IMG/VR virus record: IMGVR_UViG_3300020580_000001
Location: 18,781 to 82,780 of that record
Length of the DNA stretch: 64,000 nt
Direction: 5' to 3' (one strand)
From: a virus
Shown: positions 15,532 through 24,656 of the stretch, one piece after another
Layout of the letters: every line of letters begins with the position of its first letter
How positions within the stretch are numbered: the stretch's first letter is position 1
Program-made: the position numbers and the translations under genes
Notes under the pieces: generated by a model
Databases searched by the model: none
Seen by the model: the letters and a program-made list of their open reading frames with translations, nothing else
Told to the model about the DNA's origin: nothing

Positions 15532-17219
15532 TAGATATATTGCCCTCCGGTTGCCGTCGCCCCTGCAATGCTCCCAGGATAATAATTCACCCCTGATCCA
15601 TTAGTGTTGATCGTTCCGTTAAGGCTCGCCGAAAATCGCTGTCCAGTTGCCGGGCCGGTAATCGAAGAAAATGGAATTTGGATCGACGCAACTTGTTGTA
15701 CAACCGCAAATGCTGCGGAAAAATTAGGAGTTCCGACGAGCGTCAATGCAGTTTGGCCGGTCGATATTATTCCGCCGACCGCCGCAAACATGAATGCCGG
15801 CGCCGAACCTACAATATTTATGAAAGCTGATGGATTCCCGGTGGCTGTCCCGAGAAAATTAGTGGTTGCCCCAAATTCGCTCTGTACGTGAGAATAAAAA
15901 CACGCACCAAAAGACATGTTATATAATGTAACAGGAACGCTTTGTGTTCTAACTCCACATCCTAAATGGGGCGCGGTGCCATTCGCAGCACTAGATACTG
16001 TCATCCCGGATATTGTATAACCCGCCCCAGTAACATAAATTGCTTCTCCGGTTGTCGCGCTAACAATCACATTGGCCGGAGTAGTGTTATTCCCAACTAT
16101 AAGAACCGTTCCCGAGCCGTTCAATACCGGACATGTAAATGGTGCATATGTACCATTAGCGACATTAACCGTAACAGTAAAATTGTTCATATTCAATGAC
16201 AGGATGGTATTAATAGATTTTTGGATAGTAGCAAAAGCATGTCCGGACCCAGCCGCCAGACCATTGTTAGAATCGTTTCCGGCAGACGCATCGACATAAT
16301 AAGTTCTAGGCGCCAACAACGGAGCCGGCGTACCTGGAACAATAAACGATGCCGGACTTACGACACTTAGTAGTCTGTAATTTCCATCATAGACAACTTC
16401 ACCGTCAGCACCTGCCGGCCATTCCGGCCCAAGACCAGATAATGGCGTTCCATCGCCCCATGTTAGCGCCGCGTTAGTACCGACAAGATTTAAGGTTACA
16501 GCACCTGTATTCGCCGCCGCTCCTTTCTTGATAACAAATTGCATGCCGGTAGTAACGGCCGCGATTCCAGGTGACACAGTAGAAACCAGCATGGCATTAG
16601 CGGTGCCGACATCAGCGCCATAATGATCCAATGCCGCCTGGGGGACTGCCGATGCGCTAATAATTCTCCACTTCGAAGCTGTTGCATCATATTCAAAAAC
16701 AATCGCGGTATTTATGGAAATATCGCCAGGGTTAAGCGCTGTCCCATCCGAATGAACAATAACTGTCGCCGCCAACCCGTTGGCACTGAGAGTCGGATTT
16801 GTGGTGGTATTGCTAAATTGCGGGAATGTTGATAAAGTCATCCCGTCGGCATATGCCGTGATGATTGGCGATGCCGCCACCTGCATCACATTTACCGGCC
16901 CAGCATCATGGCCAAAATGCCATAGAGATGCCTGCGCAGGAGATCCAACAGAGAGCTGAATTGCACTAATAAATTGGGCTTCGAGAGTTGCTATGTTGCC
17001 ATTATCGGCAACGCTTTGTGCAAGTGTGTCAGAAATAAACTGAGCAATTGCCGAGGTAATCTCACTGACTTGTCTGATCGCGGTATTCGTCTGGGCCGAC
17101 GATGCTGTTCCGCTCTGGAACCCGGTAAATCGCGATGTCGTTGTTGCCCACGTTGCGGGAGCAATTACATTCGCGCCTGACCCAGTAGCGAAAGGCTGGA
17201 AATCATTTGTAACAGGCAT
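15531..17219 (-). CDS. tail fibre with pectin-lyase-like beta-helix
   Basis: 562 residues. The N-terminal ~90 residues (MPVTNDFQPFATGSGANVIA) are a typical virion-attachment start for fibres. The middle is a shaft (QAALDHYGADVGTANAMLVS). From about 305 the sequence TYYVDASAGNDSNNGLAAGS opens a right-handed beta-helix (TIQKSINTI, NVANGTYAPFTCP, AIYVTGAGYTISGMTV) as in pectin-lyase-fold tailspikes. It could bind or cut surface polysaccharide. It follows DUF2612, so it is probably the main fibre attached to the baseplate. Confidence 0.75.
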   Translation of the reverse strand: MPVTNDFQPFATGSGANVIAPATWATTTSRFTGFQSGTASSAQTNTAIRQVSEITSAIAQFISDTLAQSVADNGNIATLEAQFISAIQLSVGSPAQASLWHFGHDAGPVNVMQVAASPIITAYADGMTLSTFPQFSNTTTNPTLSANGLAATVIVHSDGTALNPGDISINTAIVFEYDATASKWRIISASAVPQAALDHYGADVGTANAMLVSTVSPGIAAVTTGMQFVIKKGAAANTGAVTLNLVGTNAALTWGDGTPLSGLGPEWPAGADGEVVYDGNYRLLSVVSPASFIVPGTPAPLLAPRTYYVDASAGNDSNNGLAAGSGHAFATIQKSINTILSLNMNNFTVTVNVANGTYAPFTCPVLNGSGTVLIVGNNTTPANVIVSATTGEAIYVTGAGYTISGMTVSSAANGTAPHLGCGVRTQSVPVTLYNMSFGACFYSHVQSEFGATTNFLGTATGNPSAFINIVGSAPAFMFAAVGGIISTGQTALTLVGTPNFSAAFAVVQQVASIQIPFSSITGPATGQRFSASLNGTINTNGSGVNYYPGSIAGATATGGQYI

Positions 17220-17234
17220 TGATTATTCCCGAAT

Positions 17235-18032
17235 TCATGCAGCAAGCTGTTCCGGAGTGACGCCCCATGCGCCATTATCCCAGCCAGAAATATACTGGTT
17301 TTCCACATCCCATCCAAAGATTGGAGTACCGTCGACGGATGTTACTTTTACATCCGATCGCACGCCCTCTGGCTTGATCTCTATGAGACCTTGTTCAAGT
17401 ATAGAGAGTAGTACAATCGACGGGATCTTACCGGAAACTGCAATCGTCATAGATGGATCGTTAGCCGGCTGATTTTGAATCGCTAGCGATGGTTCGAACC
17501 ATACACCAGCATCCCATCCATTTAGCGGACCGGCATCCCAAATGAAAAAATTTGATGGCTGAGAAAATGTTGTATGATCGTCTATAAATACGAATGTCGA
17601 TGGATAAGAGGCAAAGAAATTATTCAAAATCGCCTGGGCAGATGAAATGCTTCCGTCCCACGCATTTGCCAACACGATTGTTTTTAGCAGTAGTCTATAT
17701 GTGTCATCATCGAGAGCGCTAAGGCCATTAACTGTTGCATAAGGCCCCTGCCAAACTCCACGATCCCAACCTTTTGCTAGATTGGCGCTGTCCCAGCTAA
17801 AGAATATATTCGGCAACTGGACGGAGATATTTCTCGATTGCCCAACCCAAAGGCCGACTATATCGAGTTGCGCACCGATCGCTTGATCGATGTCAAATTG
17901 TTGCGGGAGCCCATTAAGAAACGCTTGCAAGTCGGAAAACGGTTGTAAAACCGCCGAGAGCATGCTATTGTATTTAGGCTGGCTTGCATGAAGGCGAGTG
18001 ACTTTGGCTAGATAATCACTTACGAGGCGCAC
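17235..18032 (-). CDS. DUF2612 family baseplate/tail protein
   Basis: MRLVSDYLAKVTRLHASQPKYNSMLSAVLQPFSD...FDIDQAIGAQLDIVGLWVG is the family signature of DUF2612 proteins encoded between gpJ-like baseplate and fibre genes in myoviruses. Its role is comparable to gpI, linking the baseplate to fibres. The start is a GTG at 18030-18032. The length of 265 residues fits. Confidence 0.8.
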   Translation of the reverse strand: MRLVSDYLAKVTRLHASQPKYNSMLSAVLQPFSDLQAFLNGLPQQFDIDQAIGAQLDIVGLWVGQSRNISVQLPNIFFSWDSANLAKGWDRGVWQGPYATVNGLSALDDDTYRLLLKTIVLANAWDGSISSAQAILNNFFASYPSTFVFIDDHTTFSQPSNFFIWDAGPLNGWDAGVWFEPSLAIQNQPANDPSMTIAVSGKIPSIVLLSILEQGLIEIKPEGVRSDVKVTSVDGTPIFGWDVENQYISGWDNGAWGVTPEQLAA

Positions 18033-18218
18033 ATGATCACCACAAAGCTAACCGCAGAAATCACAATAACCGGCGATGATGACTATGCATCCGACCAATT
18101 GGAAACGATCGAAGATGATATCGAAAGCGGTCTACTTGATAGTTGCGGGTTCCCAGATGGCTTGCAAATTAAAGTCAAAATTTTGGATAGAATAGTCATA
18201 TCACAATTATATTTATAA
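18033..18218 (+). CDS. small plus-strand gene between baseplate genes (61 aa)
   Basis: An acidic protein (ITGDDDYASDQLETIEDDIE) with ATG at 18033 and GAGG six bases upstream. It fills an otherwise empty 163-base gap between two minus-strand genes and overlaps the end of the gpJ-like gene. No family is recognised. Its opposite orientation matches other single-gene insertions in the late block. Confidence 0.5.
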   Translation: MITTKLTAEITITGDDDYASDQLETIEDDIESGLLDSCGFPDGLQIKVKILDRIVISQLYL

Positions 18219-19371
18219 ATGACACTTGGGTAAAAGGTGCCTCATCGAAGGCTAAAATGATATCGTTTGGCACCGGCATTAAGCCATCTCTTGCTATAGT
18301 GATCGAGACAAGCTCGAAAGTTCCGCTACCGAAACCACCGCTGAGCTGAGCCGGCATGTAGATGCGCGGAAGAAGTATCGCCGCTCCGATCGGAAGCGCA
18401 TTGATCCACGCAATTAGAGAAGCTTGGATATTTGATTGAACGACAAACGTAAATCCGACGAGTGCCCTAACGATCACATTGATTGAGATATTGATAATTT
18501 CAGGCGGGAAATATGCAATGTTATGAACGATCCCATAAGCATCTATAATCGGCGTGATTATCGATCCATATGTGGAACATGCACCTGGAGGTTTTTTAAG
18601 AGCGATCGTAGTCGCTATTGCAGTTGTATCCCCGCCATCGACTATAAACGCCACACTATGTCCGGGTAGGCCGTTCACATCCGGAAATGCCGTGTCGTTT
18701 TCATAGGCGACAATTCGATTGACATTTGGGAGTGCGGCGAGCGCGCTAATCGTTCCCTCAAGCGAGGTCTTGGAGGGAATAGCGGTCGAGATAGCCTGCC
18801 GCTGCCGCAAGGCCGCGTCGCTCTCCACAGGGGCTCCAGGAGTGGCCGCAGCGAAGAAAACAGCGCTCTGCCAGCCAAAAGATGGATTGCCTATTGTAGC
18901 GGGCCCCGCAGTCGTCGTAATGGCCCCAAGAACCGCGCATGTTGCGGTGACCGTGATTTGACCCAATGATGGAATCGTGACCAAGGTAGGGAGATTCCAC
19001 CGAACTCCGTTAATGTCCGTAACAAATCCATTGTTTATCACAGTTCCGGCTTGGCCCCCGATTATAACCGGAACTGTGCTAAAGGACGGCACTTTACGAG
19101 CTATGCCGTTTATTTTGACATTAGAGGCAAGCCCAGTCCCTTGCGCGGTAGCGGGCGAGAAAGAATTATAGACCTCGATTGCTTGATTGTTGACGTCGTC
19201 TAGAGTGAGCGCTAAGAGACCGACGAATTGACCGTCCTGAGAGTCGTTGCCAAGATATATATCGGCGCCGAAAATTGATTGGAACTGTGAGGTAAAATAC
19301 GCTAACTCTGTCGGAAAGTCCGGTTTGTGAATTCCAAATGAATCAATAAAAGCTATCGGAGTAGCGCCCAT
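18196..19371 (-). CDS. baseplate J-like protein
   Basis: 391 residues with the gpJ-like features: an N-terminal DGQFVGLLALTLDDVNNQAIEVYNS segment, APVESDAALRQRQAISTAIP, PSKTSLEGTISALAALPNVN and VAYENDT, and a C-terminal oligomer domain. It forms the wedge or periphery of the contractile-tail baseplate. It lies between the GH16 fibre and DUF2612 genes as in related phages. Confidence 0.9.
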   Translation of the reverse strand: MGATPIAFIDSFGIHKPDFPTELAYFTSQFQSIFGADIYLGNDSQDGQFVGLLALTLDDVNNQAIEVYNSFSPATAQGTGLASNVKINGIARKVPSFSTVPVIIGGQAGTVINNGFVTDINGVRWNLPTLVTIPSLGQITVTATCAVLGAITTTAGPATIGNPSFGWQSAVFFAAATPGAPVESDAALRQRQAISTAIPSKTSLEGTISALAALPNVNRIVAYENDTAFPDVNGLPGHSVAFIVDGGDTTAIATTIALKKPPGACSTYGSIITPIIDAYGIVHNIAYFPPEIINISINVIVRALVGFTFVVQSNIQASLIAWINALPIGAAILLPRIYMPAQLSGGFGSGTFELVSITIARDGLMPVPNDIILAFDEAPFTQVSFINIIVI

Positions 19372-19384
19372 GATAAATGCCGTC

Positions 19385-22066
19385 TTATGCTAGCGTAGCA
19401 GCAAATATTGTCACGTTTTGTCCGATTGATGTATTGTTCAACCACTGAATTGTTAGAGTCTGCGCTGCAGACGCGGCCTTATAGACGATTGTATATGTCG
19501 CCAGTCCGTTATTAACACCGCCTGAAACGCTCGTATCAGTATAAGGAATAGCAGCCCCATCGCTTAGAGATGCTGTCAATTTTCCATTTGAAAATGCCGC
19601 ACTACCGCCAACGCTAGTTCCAACATATATTTTGAGAGTTCTTGTTGTGGTATCAGCCGGCACAGTAAACGACATTCCCGGTCCTGAAGTTGATGATTGG
19701 CTATAGACCAAATACCCCTCGCCGGTAACTGAGGCATCCGGACTTCCGTCTGTCCAGGTTGAAGCAAAACCACCACTTGCCGCGTTATAATTCAACAAAG
19801 CAACCGCACCAACTTGGCTAAGCGCACTTATCTGTGAGCCTCCAGTGCTTTTGCGCTCGATCGAAGCAGCGTTGACATTATAGCCAAAAGCCGCCCAGTC
19901 ACTCGTGCCAAGCGTCGTAAGATTAATAGCTTGTCCAGTCGTAAACAAGACAACCGACCCAGACAGTGTCCCGCCACCTGCCAGCTCGTTTATCGAAAGC
20001 GTCGTCACATTCGGGGAATTTGGAGCCGCTGCAAGAGTTTCAGTGAGCGATATATTAAATGTGCCCGCCGTTGCTGGAGGCGTAGGGCCGACCTGAATAA
20101 CTCCAGACACGAGCTGTACCGCACCGGAGTGTGAATCAGTCAGCGCCAGCGATGAAGATGGAGTCAGCCCCTGCACCGTTCCAATCACGGAACCTTGCGG
20201 ATTGTTGCCATGCGCGAATACATTAGCACTTAATGTGAGAACGCTTAGCGTGTAGTTGGCATAATACCTAACATAATCAATCCACATATCGTAATAGCCA
20301 GCCGGTGGCGCATTATCAGGCCAGCCACTGCCCATGGCCAAATTGAGCATAAGGAATACATTAATCTGCAAGCCGCCTGGCAAGGCGCTTTTTGCTACGG
20401 TTCCCTTTAGTACGTCATCGAAATATGCCGAGACCGTAGTATTCGTGACTTGCAATCCATAACGGTGGAAATCCCACGAAAGATCAGCGCCGCCCGGTGC
20501 CGGGGCACCTGAAAATATAGCTGTATTTGGCCCCGTCGCAGGTGAGTAGCTGTGCACGTTGGCGTGCCATATAGTACCATCCACTCCATACCATTCACCA
20601 ATATCCCACTCGACGTTGCCAATCGAGGTATTGGTGACGGCATCCTTATCAAGAGTCCAGAACGCCGGCCATGTCCCGCCACTCGCTGGAATGTTAAAAC
20701 TCGTATCAGCAGTTGGTATCATGATACGGGATTCATAATATCCATTGCTCAGCAACGGAAGATTAGATGTTCCATCAGGAAAAGCAGTTGCAAGAAGTCC
20801 GGAGCGCCAGTGCCGGCCAAAGCCATATGGATCAACATAATTTGGATCATAGGTTGAGCGGATGCGAAGGAAACTATTTATGATTGTATAAGGATTGTAG
20901 ACGGAATCGGTGTGCTCGAAAGCCGCGTCACCGAAATCGCCACCACCTGGCTTATTTTCATACCAAGTGAATCCATCGGATGCCGTAGGGGCCAAACCGG
21001 TAGGCCATACCCCAGTGCCCGGCTTAACTGGCGTTGCACTGAGTGATGTAAATTCATCACTCCAAGTAAGAGGCATCCCACTTGCACCAACCGGAAGCGA
21101 CCCGATACCAGCCGGCGTGCCCTGGACTTGCAGTATCATCCGCGCAGAAAGATGAACTGTATAGGTATTATCACCAGGCGGCTTGTTCCAAGTAAAAACA
21201 GCCATCAATAATGGCCCTACAGCCTCAGCCGTAAGGTCAAGATTTCCGGTGAAATTTCCAGCCACGTCACCAGTAAGTCGGACCGCAAATGCGCCATGGG
21301 TCCAAACCTCTACATTGACTTGCCCAGGCGCTAATACGTGAACAGCTAATGGCGCTCTAGGCACCCCAGCATTTGCATCGGATATTGCAATATATTGCAA
21401 TGCCGGCGCCGTGACTTGGTTAGCATTGACAACCGTTGGTGAGAACGGTGTCATAATTATCATCGTGTTGATTGCATTAATAACCACTGCAGATGCGGCG
21501 CTTGTCGATGGCGCGCTAGCCCCACCTGTATTTGTTGCCGTCACGGTAAGTGTTAAAGTTAACCCAATATCGGCGGTGATGGGAGTATAAGTTAACGTTG
21601 CCGATCCGGGGCCCATCGCATTGACGCCGCCCGCTTTCCATTGATACGCGCTACTTGTGACGGTATGATTCCATACCGCATCTGTTGCGGTAATTGGAGC
21701 GCCTACCTGCGGAGTGCCGGAAATTATTGCTGGGGTAGCAATTGTCGGACTGACATCAATTACAGGAACGGTAGCTTCACTAGTCGCAGCAGAGCTTGAA
21801 CCAATAGAATTAATTGCAATAACGGAAACCGTCAAGGTCTTACCAACGTCGGCAGCTACAGGCGTATAGGTCGAATTCGTAGCTCCCCTAATCGGAGCCC
21901 CAGAACGGTTCCATTGATATGTGAAACTCATCGTATATCCGACCACGTTGCGGCTAGTATTTGACCATCCTGCGCAATTACAGAAAGTTGCAACAATTGA
22001 AGTTCCTACCTTCGGAGTGCCAGAAATTATTATTAAAGTAACTGTATTCATCTTATATTCGTCCAC
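19385..22066 (-). CDS. modular fibre with GH16 beta-glucanase domain
   Basis: 893 residues from a GTG at 22066 (ATG six codons later is an alternative). Order: Ig-like (7-100), Ig-like (107-197), a beta domain (205-315), GH16 (about 330-615) with catalytic ExDxxE as Glu486-Asp488-Glu491 in NVEWDIGEW, a cadherin-like module (about 617-710) and a C-terminal module (about 710-893) shared with the 911-residue protein. GH16 enzymes cut beta-1,3/1,4-glucans or galactans, so this fibre should degrade host polysaccharide. It has no signal peptide, unlike its paralogue at 53.5 kb. Confidence 0.85.
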   Translation of the reverse strand: MDEYKMNTVTLIIISGTPKVGTSIVATFCNCAGWSNTSRNVVGYTMSFTYQWNRSGAPIRGATNSTYTPVAADVGKTLTVSVIAINSIGSSSAATSEATVPVIDVSPTIATPAIISGTPQVGAPITATDAVWNHTVTSSAYQWKAGGVNAMGPGSATLTYTPITADIGLTLTLTVTATNTGGASAPSTSAASAVVINAINTMIIMTPFSPTVVNANQVTAPALQYIAISDANAGVPRAPLAVHVLAPGQVNVEVWTHGAFAVRLTGDVAGNFTGNLDLTAEAVGPLLMAVFTWNKPPGDNTYTVHLSARMILQVQGTPAGIGSLPVGASGMPLTWSDEFTSLSATPVKPGTGVWPTGLAPTASDGFTWYENKPGGGDFGDAAFEHTDSVYNPYTIINSFLRIRSTYDPNYVDPYGFGRHWRSGLLATAFPDGTSNLPLLSNGYYESRIMIPTADTSFNIPASGGTWPAFWTLDKDAVTNTSIGNVEWDIGEWYGVDGTIWHANVHSYSPATGPNTAIFSGAPAPGGADLSWDFHRYGLQVTNTTVSAYFDDVLKGTVAKSALPGGLQINVFLMLNLAMGSGWPDNAPPAGYYDMWIDYVRYYANYTLSVLTLSANVFAHGNNPQGSVIGTVQGLTPSSSLALTDSHSGAVQLVSGVIQVGPTPPATAGTFNISLTETLAAAPNSPNVTTLSINELAGGGTLSGSVVLFTTGQAINLTTLGTSDWAAFGYNVNAASIERKSTGGSQISALSQVGAVALLNYNAASGGFASTWTDGSPDASVTGEGYLVYSQSSTSGPGMSFTVPADTTTRTLKIYVGTSVGGSAAFSNGKLTASLSDGAAIPYTDTSVSGGVNNGLATYTIVYKAASAAQTLTIQWLNNTSIGQNVTIFAATLA

Positions 22067-22542
22067 ATTCCATCTGTTGCAACAAGCGTCTGGCCTACTT
22101 GCACAATTCCAGAAATAGTGGGGATCATCACATTCACTGGGATTAGAGAAGATATATTTGCCGGAGATGTCGGAATAGATATTGCTCCATAAATTGTGTC
22201 AATCTCGGCGTTGACCGTGAAAGCCCGTGTATCGCGCGCCACATTTGACGAATAGACGAGAATCGCCTTAACACCTTGCGTCCCGAGAATGCGCGATTGA
22301 ATTGCTGGATCACGAGTGTTCCTGGTGTAATGACCTAGAACCTGAGTATTCCATGGAGTACCGTCAGAGGTATCAAGGAACCAATCACCGAGAAAAAGAT
22401 ACATGCGGGTTAGAGCGGCTTGCGCCGGCGCATCCGGGACATTAATCCAGAAATCTGACGATCCATGACCCATTACATAATCACCGCCTTGATAGTTAAA
22501 TACATTTATATTAGGCGGTTGCGCAAGTTTTCGATATCTCAT
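22048..22542 (-). CDS. baseplate wedge-like protein ending in a half Ig module
   Basis: Residues 1-125 (FNYQGGDYVMGHGSSDFWIN, ALTRMYLFLGDWFLDTSDGT, ILGTQGVKAILVYSS) match the small gp25-like/baseplate proteins found after Gp138 spikes in related myoviruses. The last ~30 residues (MIPTISGIVQVGQTLVATDG MWTN) are the first half of an Ig-like module that stops abruptly at TGA. The next gene starts inside this end and begins with a similar half module. Confidence 0.75.
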   Translation of the reverse strand: MRYRKLAQPPNINVFNYQGGDYVMGHGSSDFWINVPDAPAQAALTRMYLFLGDWFLDTSDGTPWNTQVLGHYTRNTRDPAIQSRILGTQGVKAILVYSSNVARDTRAFTVNAEIDTIYGAISIPTSPANISSLIPVNVMIPTISGIVQVGQTLVATDGMWTNIR

Positions 22543-22545
22543 CGG

Positions 22546-23757
22546 TTAACCCGCCACCCAAGCCACACCGTTGCAAAAAGCCGGGCATACAACTGAACCG
22601 CCGCCGGTTAGTGTGCTCAAAAAAGCGGGCGCAGGAACCGAATCTGTCACGTAGGCCCGCATGCCTACATTGCTAGCCGGTGGAAACGCGGCATTGAGTG
22701 ATGCTACCGTAAACCCCGTCGTTTGAATCGTGGCCCCTGCAACCGCCCCGGTTACCGCAACACTCGATCCAGTAACCGCCCCGCCGCCCGAAATCCCGCC
22801 ACCTCCGCCACCCGATATACCGCCAAGCGCGCTAAGAATTCCACTGATGTTCGTGTTGCCGGCAATGTTCGTATTGCCGTTGATGTTGTTTTGCGGCGCC
22901 GTGATATTTGTATTGTTACTGCCAGTCAAACTAACACTAGGCGCGCTATGCGATATTTCGGCATTCGACGTGCTGTCTATTCCGCCGCTTCCAAGCTTGA
23001 TTTTATGCTGGCCGTTGAAAAGGCTATGAACGATCGTATTTGCGACACTATCCAGCGTTATAGAATGCTGGCCATTTTTCAACGAATGAGTGATTTGATT
23101 ATGATCAACCGTTGATTGATGCGTTGTGTTTCCATCAACCGCCTGATGGTAAACTCCGGTTTGCCCAAGGACGAAAGATTGGAAATATTTTTTGGCGTCT
23201 TTCCAGGGATTATCGGCTTTATCGTCCTTGTCGACGGATTTTGTCGTGATCCCGTTGACCGGATGCACATCATGAGTATGCTTGCCATCCTCACTGCGAT
23301 TTTGCGCCGATACATTGGATACATTTTTGATCTTGCGCGGATCGCTGCGATATCCGCGGATCGTGAACCCATCGCTCATATGATGAGTGCGCGAATCAAT
23401 TGGATTATTTTCCGTGCCGCCGTTTTGATGCCACGTATCATGCGGGCGCGAGGAAAACACAACAAGTGTTTCGTCGCCCTTCACAACCGGCATTGTGTGG
23501 ACATTCTTTCCGCCGCCATGATGATGAATTGGGACGTCATCTATAAGCGGATAGGCGGGATTAGTCTTCTTTCCATCTCCATCAATGACCGTACCGTTAA
23601 CCGCAATTTGCAATTGCGCAATATGCCCGTCCGTGGTATCCTTTGCCACGATTGCAGGCATTGCTGACCATATTTGAGTCAAATGCGAGCGGATTGCATT
23701 TGCAATCACCTCGTCATCGGTAGTGCCTGGAATTTCGGCAAAGAATGGGCTAGTCAT
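22546..23757 (-). CDS. Gp138-like baseplate spike (membrane-puncturing) protein
   Basis: The N-terminal OB-like domain (DGHIAQLQIAVNGTVIDGDG, IDDVPIHHHGGGKNVHTMPV, KGDETLVVFSSRPHDTWHQN) is the Gp138 N-terminal signature. It is followed by a histidine-rich segment and a beta-helical region (GQHSITLDSVANTIVHSLFN, NINGNTNIAGNTNISG) that forms a needle. The Gly-rich GGGGGISGGG precedes a C-terminal cap. It should pierce the outer membrane at contraction. Confidence 0.85.
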   Translation of the reverse strand: MTSPFFAEIPGTTDDEVIANAIRSHLTQIWSAMPAIVAKDTTDGHIAQLQIAVNGTVIDGDGKKTNPAYPLIDDVPIHHHGGGKNVHTMPVVKGDETLVVFSSRPHDTWHQNGGTENNPIDSRTHHMSDGFTIRGYRSDPRKIKNVSNVSAQNRSEDGKHTHDVHPVNGITTKSVDKDDKADNPWKDAKKYFQSFVLGQTGVYHQAVDGNTTHQSTVDHNQITHSLKNGQHSITLDSVANTIVHSLFNGQHKIKLGSGGIDSTSNAEISHSAPSVSLTGSNNTNITAPQNNINGNTNIAGNTNISGILSALGGISGGGGGGISGGGAVTGSSVAVTGAVAGATIQTTGFTVASLNAAFPPASNVGMRAYVTDSVPAPAFLSTLTGGGSVVCPAFCNGVAWVAG

Positions 23758-24074
23758 AGCGTCTCAAAATATAAATGTGACGTCGTCCCTAGATTGGCAA
23801 ACGTCGGCACGGCATCCCTATTTCCATCCGTAAAGCAATACAAAATAAATCCGAAATTAAGATATTTATATTGTCCAATCATATCGGCACCTGGAACAAG
23901 CGGGATGCCGCAAACCATGGGAATATTGTTCGCGTCGTTTATATCCAAAAGCCAACATGCGCTTGAATCGAGAGTTTGATTATAAATCAATCTCAAATTA
24001 TAAGTTACGCCGGCAATTGCTATATTCAATAGCGTATTTGCACTTGTCAGCGGAATCTCGAATTTCTGTGACAT
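23754..24074 (-). CDS. baseplate plug-like protein (DUF6983 type)
   Basis: MSQKFEIPLTSANTLLNIAI...CWLLDINDANNIPMVCGIPL...FANLGTTSHLYFETL follows the pattern of the small baseplate plug family (W.LDI.D..G.P...GIPLV.G, F.NLG.TS.L.F). The 106-residue length is usual. Encoded between the Dit-like and spike genes, it probably closes the baseplate hub. Confidence 0.8.
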   Translation of the reverse strand: MSQKFEIPLTSANTLLNIAIAGVTYNLRLIYNQTLDSSACWLLDINDANNIPMVCGIPLVPGADMIGQYKYLNFGFILYCFTDGNRDAVPTFANLGTTSHLYFETL

Positions 24075-24653
24075 TCATTGAAAAACCGGAGTTGACGGAG
24101 ATAGACCACCGGCAGCAAATGCATTCACCTGCGCGAAATTATTACCGGCTCCTTGACTTATAGGCTGCTCCGGTCCAAAATTTTGCGGTGCCGATGTCTG
24201 ATCAGGCAATGCCTGATTTGCTGTCGTTGCACCACCACCGGATGTATTGGTAATGATGACCATCTTCAGGCCGACAACGACATTGAGAGCATATTCGCTT
24301 TCCTGATCGGTTGTGACCAGGAGTGACGAAACCATCATATTGCTATATTGTCGCTTCCCGGTCGTAACGTTGAACGGCTGTAGGCCGTCCTGCAAGTCGA
24401 GAAGCAATCCATAAACTTGCTGAACATATCCTTCGGATTGCACCGTACTGTTCGAAAACCCACAGCGCATAATGATTTCAGGAGGGCGCTTGTAAGCGTG
24501 ATCAGAAATCGGGGCACCCGATTCAACCGGAAATTCCGTTATTTGAAGTTGATCGTGCCCGATTTCTTCGACCACAATATCAGGAATAATAGTTCCTATA
24601 ATGCGCGGATTTGGATGAGTTATTAAAGCGAAATTGGTATCAAGAATAGCCAT
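24075..24653 (-). CDS. Dit-like/baseplate protein
   Basis: Residues about 25-140 (DIVVEEIGHDQLQITEFPVE, SGAPISDHAYKRPPEIIMRC, GLLLDLQDGLQPFNVTTGKR, YSNMMVSSLLVTTDQESEYA) have the hallmarks of phage proteins with a Dit-like N-terminal fold. The Ala/Pro/Gly-rich C-terminus is variable. It connects the tube end to the hub. Confidence 0.75.
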   Translation of the reverse strand: MAILDTNFALITHPNPRIIGTIIPDIVVEEIGHDQLQITEFPVESGAPISDHAYKRPPEIIMRCGFSNSTVQSEGYVQQVYGLLLDLQDGLQPFNVTTGKRQYSNMMVSSLLVTTDQESEYALNVVVGLKMVIITNTSGGGATTANQALPDQTSAPQNFGPEQPISQGAGNNFAQVNAFAAGGLSPSTPVFQ

Positions 24654-24656
24654 CTG

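Noticed and set aside
22048-22066. Programmed frameshift joining the wedge-like and GH16 fibre genes
   Set aside because: A fusion would place two first halves of an Ig module in a row, and no slippery sequence is present. A recombination boundary explains it better.
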